Positions 15,508 to 24,685 of a stretch of 64,000 nt of DNA are shown one piece after another. The notes under the pieces were generated by a model that was given only the letters and a program-made list of their open reading frames with translations, was not told the origin of the DNA and did not search any database. Source of the DNA: Bacteroidales bacterium (GTDB taxonomy: Bacteria; Bacteroidota; Bacteroidia; Bacteroidales; Marinilabiliaceae); NCBI GenBank assembly GCA_024401395.1, contig JAKSLD010000003.1, positions 124,001 through 188,000 of the forward strand, given 5' to 3'. The position numbers were made by a program, and so were the translations under genes. How positions within the stretch are numbered: position 1 is the stretch's first letter; every line of letters starts with the position of its first letter.

Positions 15508-18030
15508 CTAATTCCTGCCTTGCATATTACTTGGCAAGCAATGGATTGTAGTTTCTGAATCCTCCAATCCCTCGGAACTTGCGACTATTCGGATATTACC
15601 CAGTTCGCCATTACTCTGGAGGACCAAGAGACATTTTCCGTAGAAAGCCTTACGTTTGTTATCCTTGAATCTCTCGAGAGAAATTGGAGAGCCATTATCT
15701 ACGCCGGCATTGAAACCTGTACCATCGACGAAGAACTCGATCTCGTTATCGGCGTTAGGGCAAACATTGCCATCGATATCGACAATTTCTGCGGTAACGA
15801 AAGAGAGGTCCTTACCATCGGCGATGATAGTAGTACGGTCAGGAGTAAGCCTTATAGTGAATGGTTCTCCTGCGGTACGACGTATGGTCTCACGTACTAT
15901 ATCGCCACCTCTTCTAGCCACGACTTTCACTTCGCCAGGTTCGTACATGACGCGCCACATTACGTGGAATGTATCAGGTTCCTTTCTCTTTACGCCCTGC
16001 GACTCACCATTTATGTAGAGTTCGACCTCATCAGCGTCATTATAGTAGCACCACATATCCACCTCCTGGCCCTCGCGCCAATTCCAGTGAGGGAACAAAT
16101 GGAGCACACCCTTGTTTGTCCACTCACTCTGGTACATATAGTAGATATCCTTAGGGAAACCAGCGAGGTCTATTACACCGAAATAAGAAGAACGTGCTGG
16201 CCAACCATAAGGAGTCGGTTCGCCTATATAGTCGAAACCAGTCCATATATACTGTCCGCTTACGAAACTATTATTTTTCACGATAGCCAGAGTTTCCTCG
16301 TGGGTACTACCCCAAGGAGCGTGACAATTGTCGTATGACGGGCACGAGAAAGAAGGGTCAAAGAAAGGAATATCCCAACGTACAGGCCACAGCAACTCCT
16401 GGTCGCTAGGCATAAGGTAGTAACCACGAGTCATCAAAGCCGACACACTCTCGGTAATGATGAAAGGCTTATGCTGGAAATTAGCAGGCACATCAGGAAT
16501 CCAATCGTTATGATAATTGAATCCGATGATATCCAACGCTTCAGATTTAAAGAGGTGGTTGCCAGGATTAGGCTCATTATTTCCAGCAGTGATAGGGCGA
16601 GTATGGTCAACGCTTCGGACCAAATCGCACAAATGCTGGCATAGCAAGCTATTGACACTCAACTCCCCATCCTGAGACAAAGAAGAAGGGTCGCGCTTCA
16701 TATTCAAGATAAGATTAGCTGCGGCGAGATCCAAAGTATCTGCATTAGCATCAGTCCACTGTTCAAGCACCTCGTTACCTATAGACCACATAAAGATACT
16801 TGGGTGGTTACGGTCGCGCTTCACGAGGTCGGTCAGGTCACGCTCATGCCATTCATCGAAGAAACGAGCATAATCCTTCTGAGTCTTTTTGCGACGCCAC
16901 ATATCGAACGCCTCATCCATAACGACAAAGCCCATAGAATCGCAAAGTTCGAGCAACTCAGGAGACGGAGGGTTATGAGAGCATCGGATACCATTACAAC
17001 CCATCTCCTTCAATATCTGGAGTTGGCGCTCGATAGCTCTTCTATTGACAGCTGCGCCGAGACATCCCAAGTCATGGTGCTGGCATACGCCATTAATCTT
17101 TACGATAGAATCATTAAGGATAAAACCCTTTGCGTCATTGAAGTAGAAAGTACGCACGCCGAATGGGGATACATAAGAATCCTTCAATTCCTCATTGTTA
17201 TAGACCTCAGTTATGACCTTATATCTATAAGTATCATCGAGGTTCCAGAGATGAGGGTCGGGGATAGCCATAGAATGAGAGACGGTAACCTTAGCCTCAG
17301 GCTCAATATTATGAGAGCTACTAGTAGACGTAACGACCTCGCCCTCTGCACTGACTATAGTCTGGCGAACCTCGACATTGACTTTATCAGAAGATTCGTT
17401 GACGATATCAGCCTGCACCTTCATATCAGCCTTTTGCTCGTTGACCATAGCGGTATATATGAAAGTACCCCACAAGTCGACGTGGATATCAGAAACCTTA
17501 TTCAGCCACACATTACGGTAGATACCGCAACCGCTATACCAGCGCGAGTTAGGCTGATCACTGTTATCCACCCTAACAGCTATGACATTATCGCCAGAGT
17601 GAAGATACTTAGTAATATCATATTCGAAAGAGATATAGCCATAAGGGCGATAACCCACCTTTTCGCCATTGACATATACGGTAGAATTCATATAGACACC
17701 ATCGAAGCCGATTCGGATATGCTTTTTCAAATCAGCCGATGAAATTCTAAGGTGCTTACGATACCAGCCGATACCGCCAGGGAGGGCTCCGCCACCTGTA
17801 CCTGAAGGATTATCCTCGGAAAAGTCACCCTCTATTGCCCAGTCGTGAGGCAAATTCAATTGTCGCCAGTCGCTATCATCATACTCCTCCAGACAAGCGT
17901 TTGCAGAATCGCCCAACTGGAAATACCAATTATCTGTAATCAGATAACGTTCACGAGGATTCCCTTCTCTGCTGCAACCAACCAACATTGCAACGCACGC
18001 AATTGCAAACGACAACAATAGTTTATTCAT
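15508..18030 (-). CDS. GH2 glycoside hydrolase (beta-galactosidase-like), surface lipoprotein
   Basis: An 840-residue exported lipoprotein with a lipobox at MLVGC (Cys19). The order is GH2 sugar-binding jelly roll (about 30-180, with NLPHDWAIEG and GIGWYRKHL), immunoglobulin-like domain (about 185-295), TIM barrel (about 300-600) and C-terminal DUF4982/Big-type domains. The barrel has the GIRCSHNPPSPELLELCD segment, the acid/base Glu420 in MWSIGNE, and a probable nucleophile Glu527 in IITESVS. GH2 members of this build cleave beta-galactosides or beta-glucuronides in plant or host glycans; the precise substrate cannot be fixed. No SusC/SusD pair is next to it. It is preceded by a TATCTTTG -7 box and, further upstream, a dispersed 11-bp repeat array. 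Confidence 0.9.
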   Translation of the reverse strand: MNKLLLSFAIACVAMLVGCSREGNPRERYLITDNWYFQLGDSANACLEEYDDSDWRQLNLPHDWAIEGDFSEDNPSGTGGGALPGGIGWYRKHLRISSADLKKHIRIGFDGVYMNSTVYVNGEKVGYRPYGYISFEYDITKYLHSGDNVIAVRVDNSDQPNSRWYSGCGIYRNVWLNKVSDIHVDLWGTFIYTAMVNEQKADMKVQADIVNESSDKVNVEVRQTIVSAEGEVVTSTSSSHNIEPEAKVTVSHSMAIPDPHLWNLDDTYRYKVITEVYNNEELKDSYVSPFGVRTFYFNDAKGFILNDSIVKINGVCQHHDLGCLGAAVNRRAIERQLQILKEMGCNGIRCSHNPPSPELLELCDSMGFVVMDEAFDMWRRKKTQKDYARFFDEWHERDLTDLVKRDRNHPSIFMWSIGNEVLEQWTDANADTLDLAAANLILNMKRDPSSLSQDGELSVNSLLCQHLCDLVRSVDHTRPITAGNNEPNPGNHLFKSEALDIIGFNYHNDWIPDVPANFQHKPFIITESVSALMTRGYYLMPSDQELLWPVRWDIPFFDPSFSCPSYDNCHAPWGSTHEETLAIVKNNSFVSGQYIWTGFDYIGEPTPYGWPARSSYFGVIDLAGFPKDIYYMYQSEWTNKGVLHLFPHWNWREGQEVDMWCYYNDADEVELYINGESQGVKRKEPDTFHVMWRVMYEPGEVKVVARRGGDIVRETIRRTAGEPFTIRLTPDRTTIIADGKDLSFVTAEIVDIDGNVCPNADNEIEFFVDGTGFNAGVDNGSPISLERFKDNKRKAFYGKCLLVLQSNGELGNIRIVASSEGLEDSETTIHCLPSNMQGRN

Positions 18031-18074
18031 ACCAAAATCTATTACGACATAAATATTATGTAGTTATATGTCTA

Positions 18075-18082
18075 CAAAGATA
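18075..18082 (-). promoter_or_regulatory. Putative -7 box for the GH2 gene
   Basis: TATCTTTG on the minus strand, about 45 bases upstream of the GH2 ATG. It sits just beyond the end of the 11-bp repeat array. Confidence 0.55.
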
Positions 18083-18148
18083 TAAAAGTTTTATTTGTGA
18101 GTAAGCAGAGGAAAGAATAATACTAGGACTACGGATGGTAGTTTGAAA

Positions 18149-18219
18149 GTCCTATATAAGTCCTATATGCGTCCGATGTGCGTCCAATGAGAGTCCTTGT
18201 TCATCGTAATTTTTTTATT
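18149..18219 (-). repeat. Dispersed leader + 11-bp array element, copy B
   Basis: On the minus strand an A-rich tract and the leader (ATTACGATGAACAAGGAC, 18193-18210) are followed by GGAC tetramers. In plus coordinates the GTCC motifs begin at 18149, 18160, 18171, 18182 and 18193, an exact 11-base spacing five times running. The element starts 48 bases after the response-regulator stop and ends about 65 bases before the GH2 promoter. Confidence 0.85.
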
Positions 18220-18267
18220 TTGGATGAACGGACAAAGAAGAAAAAAGACAGACGTTGGGACCTTTGA

Positions 18268-18900
18268 CTACAGTTGGAGGATACCTCTGCGGATAGCGTA
18301 TCTTACCAATGCCACATTGTTATTGATACCCAACTTTGTAAAGATATTAGTCTTATGAGACTCGACGGTACGGATAGAGATATTCAGCTGGTCTGAGATA
18401 TCCTTAGCGCGCAAGCCCTCGCAACACAGACGGATAATTATTTTTTCGCGCTCACTGAGGTCGATGTGCAATTCAGAAGAGTTACAGACATCGCGAATCA
18501 AACGTGCGATATCCTTAGCGAAATAAGTACCCCCATTAACTATCGTATTTATAGCCGTCAGCAATTCATCGGTTGGGGCATTCTTACTCACAAAACCCTC
18601 TACGCCTATTTCGGTAAGACTCAATATAGTAGGTTCAGAAGACTCGGCAGAGAGCATAAGAATCTGTATATTCGGGTGTTCGGCGCGTAATTTCCTAGCG
18701 ATATCCACGCCACTGATATCTGGGAGGATGATATCGAGGAGAGCCAGTTCAGGTTCCTTATCCAATGAATCCAGTTTAGAGAAAAACTCCTCTCCAGAAG
18801 CGGCTTGAGCCACCACGTTATACTCAGGTTGCGAACCGAGGACCATTGTTGTTCCCATACGGAACAAATCGTGATCATCTACTATAATTATGTCTATCAT
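18268..18900 (-). CDS. NarL/FixJ-type response regulator
   Basis: A 210-residue two-component regulator. The receiver domain (about 1-120) has the acidic pair in VDDHD, the phosphorylation site Asp56 in LLDIILPD, and the conserved switch-region SKNAP lysine. A LuxR-type helix-turn-helix occupies about 145-205 (LSEREKIIIRLCCEGLRAKDISDQLNISIRTVESHKTNI). It should be phosphorylated by the TPR histidine kinase encoded 67 bases upstream on the same strand. The regulon is unknown; the neighbouring GH2 gene is one candidate but has its own promoter. Confidence 0.93.
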   Translation of the reverse strand: MIDIIIVDDHDLFRMGTTMVLGSQPEYNVVAQAASGEEFFSKLDSLDKEPELALLDIILPDISGVDIARKLRAEHPNIQILMLSAESSEPTILSLTEIGVEGFVSKNAPTDELLTAINTIVNGGTYFAKDIARLIRDVCNSSELHIDLSEREKIIIRLCCEGLRAKDISDQLNISIRTVESHKTNIFTKLGINNNVALVRYAIRRGILQL

Positions 18901-18967
18901 CTTATTTACTGAGAATAGGCAATTGGCAATTAAGAATTGTCCTTATGCGTTGGGTTATTATTATTCG

Positions 18968-20929
18968 TTATGCTTTAGGGAGATATATTCTGAAGGTAGT
19001 TCCGACGCCCTGGGTACTAGTGCCCTCTATTTTACCCTTATTAGCCTTAGCCATATCGAGGCAGACGGCAAGGCCAAGGCCACTACCCTGTTCGCCTGCG
19101 GTACCCTTCATAGAGCGAGAATGCCCCTTAGTGAAAATACTCTCCAGCATATCAGGCGGCATACCGATACCCTTATCGGCTATAACAAGGACTACCATAT
19201 TACCAGACACCTCGTAGTCGAAAGATATAGAACCACCCTTGTGAGAGAATTTGATAGCATTCGATACTATATTACGCACGATGATTGATACCATATTATT
19301 ATCGGCGAAGATGAAAATACCTTTTGCATCAGGGATGACAAATGATATATCCTTAGCCTTAGCCTGAAGAGCGAGGAACTCCGTAACATCAGTTACCGTG
19401 CCACAGATATCCATCTTTGAAGGTTCGAACTGCATACGGCCCATCTGGAGGCGAGTCCAGTTGAGGAGGTTATTGAGCAAATCGACCTGTACGACAGCAG
19501 ACTTATGCAAATCCGAGTAAGTTTTCTTCAGCTGTTCCTTAGGGAGAGACTCCCCATAAGTAGCGAGAAGCTGGAGAGCATTACATTGAGCTATAGCAGG
19601 ATTCTTGAGGTCGTGAGAAATAACCGAGAACAATTTATCCTTAGTATCATTCGTCTCCTTCAGTTCCTCGTTACGTTGACGCTGAATCCTCAGCATAGTA
19701 AAAGACTGAGAAATGATTATCAAGAGAAGAACGGCGAAGATACTGATACCCACGATAGTGATATAATGCACACGTTCGTTACGAGCCTTCTCTTCAGCAA
19801 TGAGCTGCACCTCGCGGGCACCCTTCTCGCGCTCGTAGTTGACACGAGTATTCAAGAAACTATTATTCTGGCGTTCATTCTGCACACGATTAGAGAACTC
19901 CTTAGACTGCTGGAGGTAATTCAAGGCACGAGTAGGATTATTGTTACCCTGTTCGTATTGAGCTAGAAGAGCGCAAGCAGTCTCAGCCTGTTCGGGAGCA
20001 TCAATCTCGATAGCCACCCTATAGGCATCAGAAAGCAACTCAGCAGCCTTTTGCTTATTACCCAAGAGCATTTCGACGCGACCCAGAGAGAGGCAAGATA
20101 CCAGCCAATGCCAGCGGTCGGGGTCATTCAGAAGGATATCATAGCTTAACTGGTACTGGACGCGGGCAGAATCAATCATTTCGCGCTTCTCATATATTTC
20201 GCCCAGCGCGTTATAGCATAGAGAGATACCCACGGTAGAATTAGCCCGTTTATTGTGTGCCATAGAGTGGCAATAGTATGCGAAAGCAGAGTCATACTGC
20301 TCCTCATAGCTGAATATAGAACCGATATTAGCGAGGTTGATAGCCTGGCCGAGGTCGCTACCGAGAGAAGTCTCGATAACCATAGCTTCGCGGAAATAAT
20401 ACTTAGCCTCCTCGTAGTATTTAAGAGTGAGGTCTATATTACCGATACCATTAAAAGCTATAGTCTTATTCTTTCGGGCAGCGCTACTAGACTTATCAGA
20501 AAACTCATCAGCCAACTGAAGGGCCTTGTAGTGGTATTGCGTTGCCTCGCCCAAAGAACCTATGCGGCGGAAGTTAGTAGCCAAGTCATTCAAGGCCTTA
20601 GTCATCTCTATGGTATCGCTAATAGCCTGAGCCAAGGCGAAAGTCATCTGACATTGGGATATAGCATCAGAGAAACGAGATGCGTGGCGATAAGAAGAGG
20701 CTATGAGACGTGAAGCGATGACATTCTTGACAGAGATAGAACTGATGGTGTCGCAGGCATAGCGCTCTATTTCTGGTTGCGATGCGCCTTTGAACTCAGC
20801 TTCCGCTGCTTTTCTTTCCTCCTCGGTGACTGGGGCATATTCCACGGGTGTAGAACAAGAGAAAAGAGACAGCAGCAACAGGCTACATAGGGACAGATAT
20901 CTCCATATATTTAAAAAGTAGTTTGCCAT
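18968..20929 (-). CDS. TPR-containing sensor histidine kinase with lipoprotein-like N terminus
   Basis: A 653-residue sensor. It begins with a hydrophobic signal and a lipobox-like LFSC (Cys25). An extracytoplasmic set of tetratricopeptide repeats follows (about 70-345; for example ALGEIYEKREMIDSARVQYQ). A transmembrane helix lies at about 389-410, then a HisKA dimerisation helix with phospho-accepting His439 in SVISHDLKNP and a HATPase domain with the N box (IVRNIVSNAIKFSHKGG), G1 (DKGIGM) and G2 (GSGLGLAV). It is paired with the LuxR-type regulator downstream. This architecture recurs in Bacteroidetes; TPRs probably bind a protein or peptide. Lipid attachment together with an internal helix is not settled; the N terminus may instead be a simple anchor. 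Confidence 0.9.
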   Translation of the reverse strand: MANYFLNIWRYLSLCSLLLLSLFSCSTPVEYAPVTEEERKAAEAEFKGASQPEIERYACDTISSISVKNVIASRLIASSYRHASRFSDAISQCQMTFALAQAISDTIEMTKALNDLATNFRRIGSLGEATQYHYKALQLADEFSDKSSSAARKNKTIAFNGIGNIDLTLKYYEEAKYYFREAMVIETSLGSDLGQAINLANIGSIFSYEEQYDSAFAYYCHSMAHNKRANSTVGISLCYNALGEIYEKREMIDSARVQYQLSYDILLNDPDRWHWLVSCLSLGRVEMLLGNKQKAAELLSDAYRVAIEIDAPEQAETACALLAQYEQGNNNPTRALNYLQQSKEFSNRVQNERQNNSFLNTRVNYEREKGAREVQLIAEEKARNERVHYITIVGISIFAVLLLIIISQSFTMLRIQRQRNEELKETNDTKDKLFSVISHDLKNPAIAQCNALQLLATYGESLPKEQLKKTYSDLHKSAVVQVDLLNNLLNWTRLQMGRMQFEPSKMDICGTVTDVTEFLALQAKAKDISFVIPDAKGIFIFADNNMVSIIVRNIVSNAIKFSHKGGSISFDYEVSGNMVVLVIADKGIGMPPDMLESIFTKGHSRSMKGTAGEQGSGLGLAVCLDMAKANKGKIEGTSTQGVGTTFRIYLPKA

Positions 20930-20950
20930 ACATCAGTTTATACCCGGTGG

Positions 20951-20958
20951 CAAAGATA
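20951..20958 (-). promoter_or_regulatory. Putative -7 box for the kinase/regulator operon
   Basis: TATCTTTG on the minus strand, 22 bases upstream of the kinase ATG. No convincing -33 element. Confidence 0.55.
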
Positions 20959-21010
20959 CTAAAGTTTTTTTGATTTATTAACATATACTATTATGCTATG
21001 CTGATGGAGT

Positions 21011-21047
21011 AAAAAAGAAACGCAAGCCGATTTGGGACCGGCCTGCG
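21011..21047 (-). terminator. Terminator downstream of mscL
   Basis: Arms CGCAAGCCG (21021-21029) and CGGCCTGCG (21039-21047) pair with one mismatch. An A-rich run at 21011-21020 gives a U tract on the minus-strand transcript. It ends the long operon that starts at pepP, or at least the mscL transcript. Confidence 0.75.
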
Positions 21048-21076
21048 CTATATTGAGATAATTGAGAAAATCCAGA

Positions 21077-21490
21077 TTACTTATTCTTGAGCAAATCACG
21101 AATCTCTGTAAGGAGTTTCTCCTCGTTGCTTGGTTCTGGAGCTGCTGGAGCAGGAGCCTCCTCCTTCTTCTTCTCTGTGAGCTTAGAGATAATACGGATT
21201 ACCATAAAGATAGAGAATGCGATGATGAGGAAATCGAATGCAGTCTGAAGGAAGTTACCATAATTAAGAGTAACAGCGTCTGCACCGTCCTGAGCCTCTT
21301 TGAGAGTAATTTTGAGGTCAGAGAAATTCACGCCACCGACGAGCAAGCCGATAGGAGGCATAATAACATCCTGTACGAGAGATGTAACGATTTTACCGAA
21401 AGCGCCACCGATAATAACACCGACTGCCATATCGACAACGTTGCCCTTCATTGCGAAGTTCTTAAAGTCCTGGAGAAATTTTGAAGCCAT
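21077..21490 (-). CDS. mscL: Large-conductance mechanosensitive channel
   Basis: A 137-residue inner-membrane channel that opens under high membrane tension to release solutes during osmotic downshock. The family signature is present ([20 protein letters not shown] at 8-27, followed by [19 protein letters not shown]). TM1 is at about 20-45 and TM2 at about 80-105. The cytoplasmic C terminus is charged and alanine/proline-rich ([15 protein letters not shown]) before the final helix. It lies after repeat element A and before a strong terminator. No clear promoter was found directly upstream, so it may be transcribed through from the operon above. Confidence 0.96.
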   Translation of the reverse strand: MASKFLQDFKNFAMKGNVVDMAVGVIIGGAFGKIVTSLVQDVIMPPIGLLVGGVNFSDLKITLKEAQDGADAVTLNYGNFLQTAFDFLIIAFSIFMVIRIISKLTEKKKEEAPAPAAPEPSNEEKLLTEIRDLLKNK

Positions 21491-21562
21491 ATATTAAATC
21501 TGTTTTTGTTTTTTACCGCGTGTGTCCATTTATATGTATGAAAAGGGCAAAAGGTTGCAGAC

Positions 21563-21627
21563 AGAAGATACGGGCTAGGTATACGCTAGTATAAGGGAAG
21601 TATAAGCTTGCTCGCAAATTTTTTATT
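21563..21627 (-). repeat. Dispersed leader + 11-bp array element, copy A
   Basis: On the minus strand the leader AATAAAAAATTTGCGAGCAA is followed by four 11-base units: CTTATACTTCC, CTTATACTAGC, GTATACCTAGC, CCGTATCTTCT (plus coordinates 21563-21606). The A-rich part of the leader contains the stop codon of the ProX-like gene (21623-21625), so the element starts exactly at that gene's end. The leader variant matches copy D. Confidence 0.82.
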
Positions 21628-22222
21628 CTTCGTCCAGATGGACGATGATAGGTTCGTGATGGATAGCAGGGAGAATCTTCTCCGTTAAATCCTTGATTTT
21701 GAGGCGAAGACTTGATGTATTCATACAAGGATGGCATCCCACCATCTCACTTTGCAGCACATCCTCGTCAATGAGTAACTGAACGGCATTCTCGTGGTCG
21801 TTCATAAGGCCCAATACAGAGACCGAGCCAGGTCGGAGGTCGAGATATCTGAGCATAAGTTCCTCACCGGCGAAAGACAAGCGGGCCGAATTAATCTGCT
21901 GAGAAAGGAGGCGAGTAAGGAACTTCTTATCGCCCGGCATCATCAAGAGGTAGAACTTAGTCTGCTGTTTATTAGTCAAGAAAAGATTCTTACAGATGAT
22001 AGGGTGGCCAGACCTATTATCATCTGCTGCCTCCTTGAAAGAATGGAGCGGCAAGCGTTCGAATGCGGCATCAATCTCGGCGCAAATCTCCATAGTCATA
22101 GCAGGTTCGTGATCAAGTCGGTCGTATTCGATAGACAAGCTATCGAGAAGATCATACACCCTGATTTCGCGAGGTTCGCGAGAAGAGCAATCGGCTGGTC
22201 GGCCGTGAAAGATAGTCAACAT
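21623..22222 (-). CDS. YbaK/ProX-type aminoacyl-tRNA deacylase (prolyl-tRNA synthetase-associated domain)
   Basis: A 199-residue free-standing editing-domain protein. The family hydrolyses mischarged tRNA, typically Ala-tRNA(Pro), in trans. The YbaK-type core includes HEPAMTMEICAEID, CKNLFLTNKQQTKFYLLMM with the conserved lysine, and RPGSVSVLGLMND. The C-terminal segment SEMVGCHPCMNTSSLRL matches the ProX end of the fold. Substrate specificity is inferred from family membership. It is 15 bases after the upstream barrel gene and belongs to the pepP-to-mscL gene run. Its stop codon lies inside repeat element A. Confidence 0.85.
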   Translation of the reverse strand: MLTIFHGRPADCSSREPREIRVYDLLDSLSIEYDRLDHEPAMTMEICAEIDAAFERLPLHSFKEAADDNRSGHPIICKNLFLTNKQQTKFYLLMMPGDKKFLTRLLSQQINSARLSFAGEELMLRYLDLRPGSVSVLGLMNDHENAVQLLIDEDVLQSEMVGCHPCMNTSSLRLKIKDLTEKILPAIHHEPIIVHLDEE

Positions 22223-22237
22223 AACAATTGATTTGCT

Positions 22238-23461
22238 TTATCTACGTTTCTTTTTCTTAGGGACCACACCCATACGGATATTAGTCTCCTTGTATTGTTT
22301 ACCATCGAAAGAAGAGAATACACCGATATGGAAAGCATCCAGGACATTAAGGAGTTCGTAACCTACCTCGGTGTATATCTTATCCCTTTGGGCGGTATAG
22401 ACATTAGAAACAACAATAGACTCACCCAAGAAGAGATAATTGAAAAAAGGAATATTAAGCAGCAATAACCTATCCTTGAAAAGGCGGAAAGAAGAATCGA
22501 CGTGCCAGTCGTTAGTTGAGAGAGCGTATGGGTACTGCGCCACCAAGCCAACGATACCAGTCCTCTGGTCGCGCACAGGAAAAAACTTCTTAGAAGTCTG
22601 GAAATGGTACCACTCGTGAAAAGAGAGATTATCAACATTGTGCCCTACAAAGAAACCAGCATTGATTTTCCAGTGAAGCATATCAAACTTTGAACGACAG
22701 ACAGTCTGAGAGAGAGTCAACTCGGGGTGCAAGACACGGACGTGATTGATATATCTTACATTGATATTCAGCGAAGGAGACACATCCTCCTGACCGAGAG
22801 AGAAGCCACCAGAAAAAGAGAATGCAGACACTCCAGAGCGGGAATTAAGGACGCGGACGCTATCAACATATTCATTATCAGGGACATTAGGTCGATATTC
22901 GCGACCATACCTTACAAAAGAAAAAGTGCTGTTATTCTCCATCGGTTCAATATCATAACGGTCGTATGATAGTCCAACATAAGAAGATTCAGACGGTCTA
23001 TATGTATAGGACGAAGAAAAATACATCTTATCCACCAGAACCTTAAAATTCTTATGGGCGAAGAGAGCCGAATAAGTATTCTTGAGCCAGCGCATCTCGG
23101 TACAAGAATCACGTTTCCAATCGTGCAACTCCCTACCGGCGGTCAGCGTTATACTATGTCTGTTATTCAGATTGAGGTTCAGGGCCAGTTCAGGTTCAAA
23201 AATATGAGGCAAAAAAGCATATTGAACCCTCAACGCCGTAGACAAGACGACATCAGTATCGGGAATAAAAAAGAAATTGACAGACTCCTGAAGATCGAGA
23301 CCATTAACCGGATGAAAGCGAAGATTGTCCTCCTTAAGGATATCATAACAGAAAGAAACCTTAGGAGACAATGATACTGTATCACACAAAATTCGACCAT
23401 CGGCATATATAAAAGATGTCGATATCAGCAAAAAATATATGATACCGATCAGTCGTCTCAT
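22238..23461 (-). CDS. Predicted outer-membrane beta-barrel protein of unknown function
   Basis: A 407-residue protein with a signal peptide (RRLIGIIYFLLISTSFIYA, about residues 2-20) and long runs of alternating polar and aromatic residues consistent with outer-membrane strands (for example SSYVGLSYDRYDIEPM and GVSAFSFSGGFSLGQE). The C terminus is strongly basic (PKKKKRR). I do not recognise the family with confidence; a distant resemblance to the barrel part of DUF5686 proteins is only an impression. The start overlaps the queA stop by four bases, so it is translationally coupled to queA. Confidence 0.65.
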   Translation of the reverse strand: MRRLIGIIYFLLISTSFIYADGRILCDTVSLSPKVSFCYDILKEDNLRFHPVNGLDLQESVNFFFIPDTDVVLSTALRVQYAFLPHIFEPELALNLNLNNRHSITLTAGRELHDWKRDSCTEMRWLKNTYSALFAHKNFKVLVDKMYFSSSYTYRPSESSYVGLSYDRYDIEPMENNSTFSFVRYGREYRPNVPDNEYVDSVRVLNSRSGVSAFSFSGGFSLGQEDVSPSLNINVRYINHVRVLHPELTLSQTVCRSKFDMLHWKINAGFFVGHNVDNLSFHEWYHFQTSKKFFPVRDQRTGIVGLVAQYPYALSTNDWHVDSSFRLFKDRLLLLNIPFFNYLFLGESIVVSNVYTAQRDKIYTEVGYELLNVLDAFHIGVFSSFDGKQYKETNIRMGVVPKKKKRR

Positions 23462-24657
23462 TGGCGCATCAATAGAGAAGAATCGCCATAAGACAAGAAT
23501 CTGAAATCGTGAGAGAGGGCATAATCATAAATCTTATGCCAATCATCGCCCACAACCGCTGCTATGAGGAGAAGCAGAGTGCTATGAGGCTGGTGGAAAT
23601 TGGTAATAAGACCATCTATAACTCGCAGCGTATACCCTGGAACAATCATAATCTGAGTCGCGCTATGAACCTCATCGAGTTCATTCTCAGAGAGATAATC
23701 CATCAAGGCAGAAAAACTGTCGACCAAAGAGACATTCTGTGGAAGATTATAGGCATCCCATTGAGCGAGGGAATCTATATTCTGGTTCTGGAGGCGCTTC
23801 ACACCCAGCCAATAGAGACTTTCCAGAGTACGCACAGAAGTAGTTCCTACTGCTATAAGTTTTTTACCAGCCTTAGCATTATTGAGAATAGAAAGAATAG
23901 ACTCCTTAGTAACGACGATATGCTCAGAATGCATAACATGATCCTTTACATCGGCAGTCTGGATAGGCTTGAATGTACCGGCACCAACATGAAGAGTAAG
24001 ATTTACCAGTTCGTGTCCATTAGATTTTATCTCATCAAGGACACTATTTGTAAAATGAAGGCCTGCCGTAGGAGCTGCCACAGACCCCTTATGCTCGCTA
24101 TATACAGTCTGGTAGCGCGTATTATCAATATCCTCAGTCTCACGGTTGAGGTATGGAGGAATAGGAGTAACACCAGCGTGTTCGATTATTTCTGCAAAAG
24201 AATAGGCATTATTATTCCAAGTAAAACGCACTATACTAGTATTATCTGCGGAAGACAACCTCTCGGCACTAAGAATTACCTCATCATTACCAATATTGAG
24301 AGTATGGGTAATAAGACCCTCTTTCCATTTCTTGCTATTTCCTACGATACACTTCCACTCAGTAACATCCTTTACGGCGAAAGCCTGCTGGACATCAGAA
24401 GGGAGAGTCGGTTCCAGACAGAAAACCTCGATATTAGCACCAGTAGACTTATGCATAGCGAGGCGGGCGCGTATAACCTTAGTATTATTAAATACCAGCA
24501 TTGCACCTTCAGGCAAATAAGAGCCTACGTTACGGAAGATACTCTCCTCTATATTATGGTTGCGGAAGACAAGTAGCTTGCTAGCATCGCGCTCTGGCAG
24601 TGGATACTTGGCTATTCGCTCATCTGGAAGTTCGTAAGTGTATAACTGTGAGTCCAA
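23458..24657 (-). CDS. queA: S-adenosylmethionine:tRNA ribosyltransferase-isomerase
   Basis: A 399-residue enzyme of queuosine synthesis that transfers and isomerises the ribosyl part of S-adenosylmethionine onto preQ1 in tRNA to give epoxyqueuosine. Motifs include YELPDERIAKYPLPERDASKL at the N terminus, VFNNTKVIRARL, PTAGLHFT, LHVGAGTFKPI and the C-terminal LITNFHQPHSTLL. It is slightly longer than average because of an insert around residues 80-130. It sits between ruvC and a beta-barrel gene in the long minus-strand operon. No other queuosine gene is in the window. Confidence 0.94.
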   Translation of the reverse strand: MDSQLYTYELPDERIAKYPLPERDASKLLVFRNHNIEESIFRNVGSYLPEGAMLVFNNTKVIRARLAMHKSTGANIEVFCLEPTLPSDVQQAFAVKDVTEWKCIVGNSKKWKEGLITHTLNIGNDEVILSAERLSSADNTSIVRFTWNNNAYSFAEIIEHAGVTPIPPYLNRETEDIDNTRYQTVYSEHKGSVAAPTAGLHFTNSVLDEIKSNGHELVNLTLHVGAGTFKPIQTADVKDHVMHSEHIVVTKESILSILNNAKAGKKLIAVGTTSVRTLESLYWLGVKRLQNQNIDSLAQWDAYNLPQNVSLVDSFSALMDYLSENELDEVHSATQIMIVPGYTLRVIDGLITNFHQPHSTLLLLIAAVVGDDWHKIYDYALSHDFRFLSYGDSSLLMRQ

Positions 24658-24685
24658 TGTGAAATGGATTTATGTTGATTAGTGA

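Noticed and set aside
20966-21001. dif-like XerC/XerD site (TTAACATATACTATTATGC)
   Set aside because: The arms resemble dif, but the spacing between them is two bases shorter than the required six-base centre, and the site lies in an ordinary promoter region.
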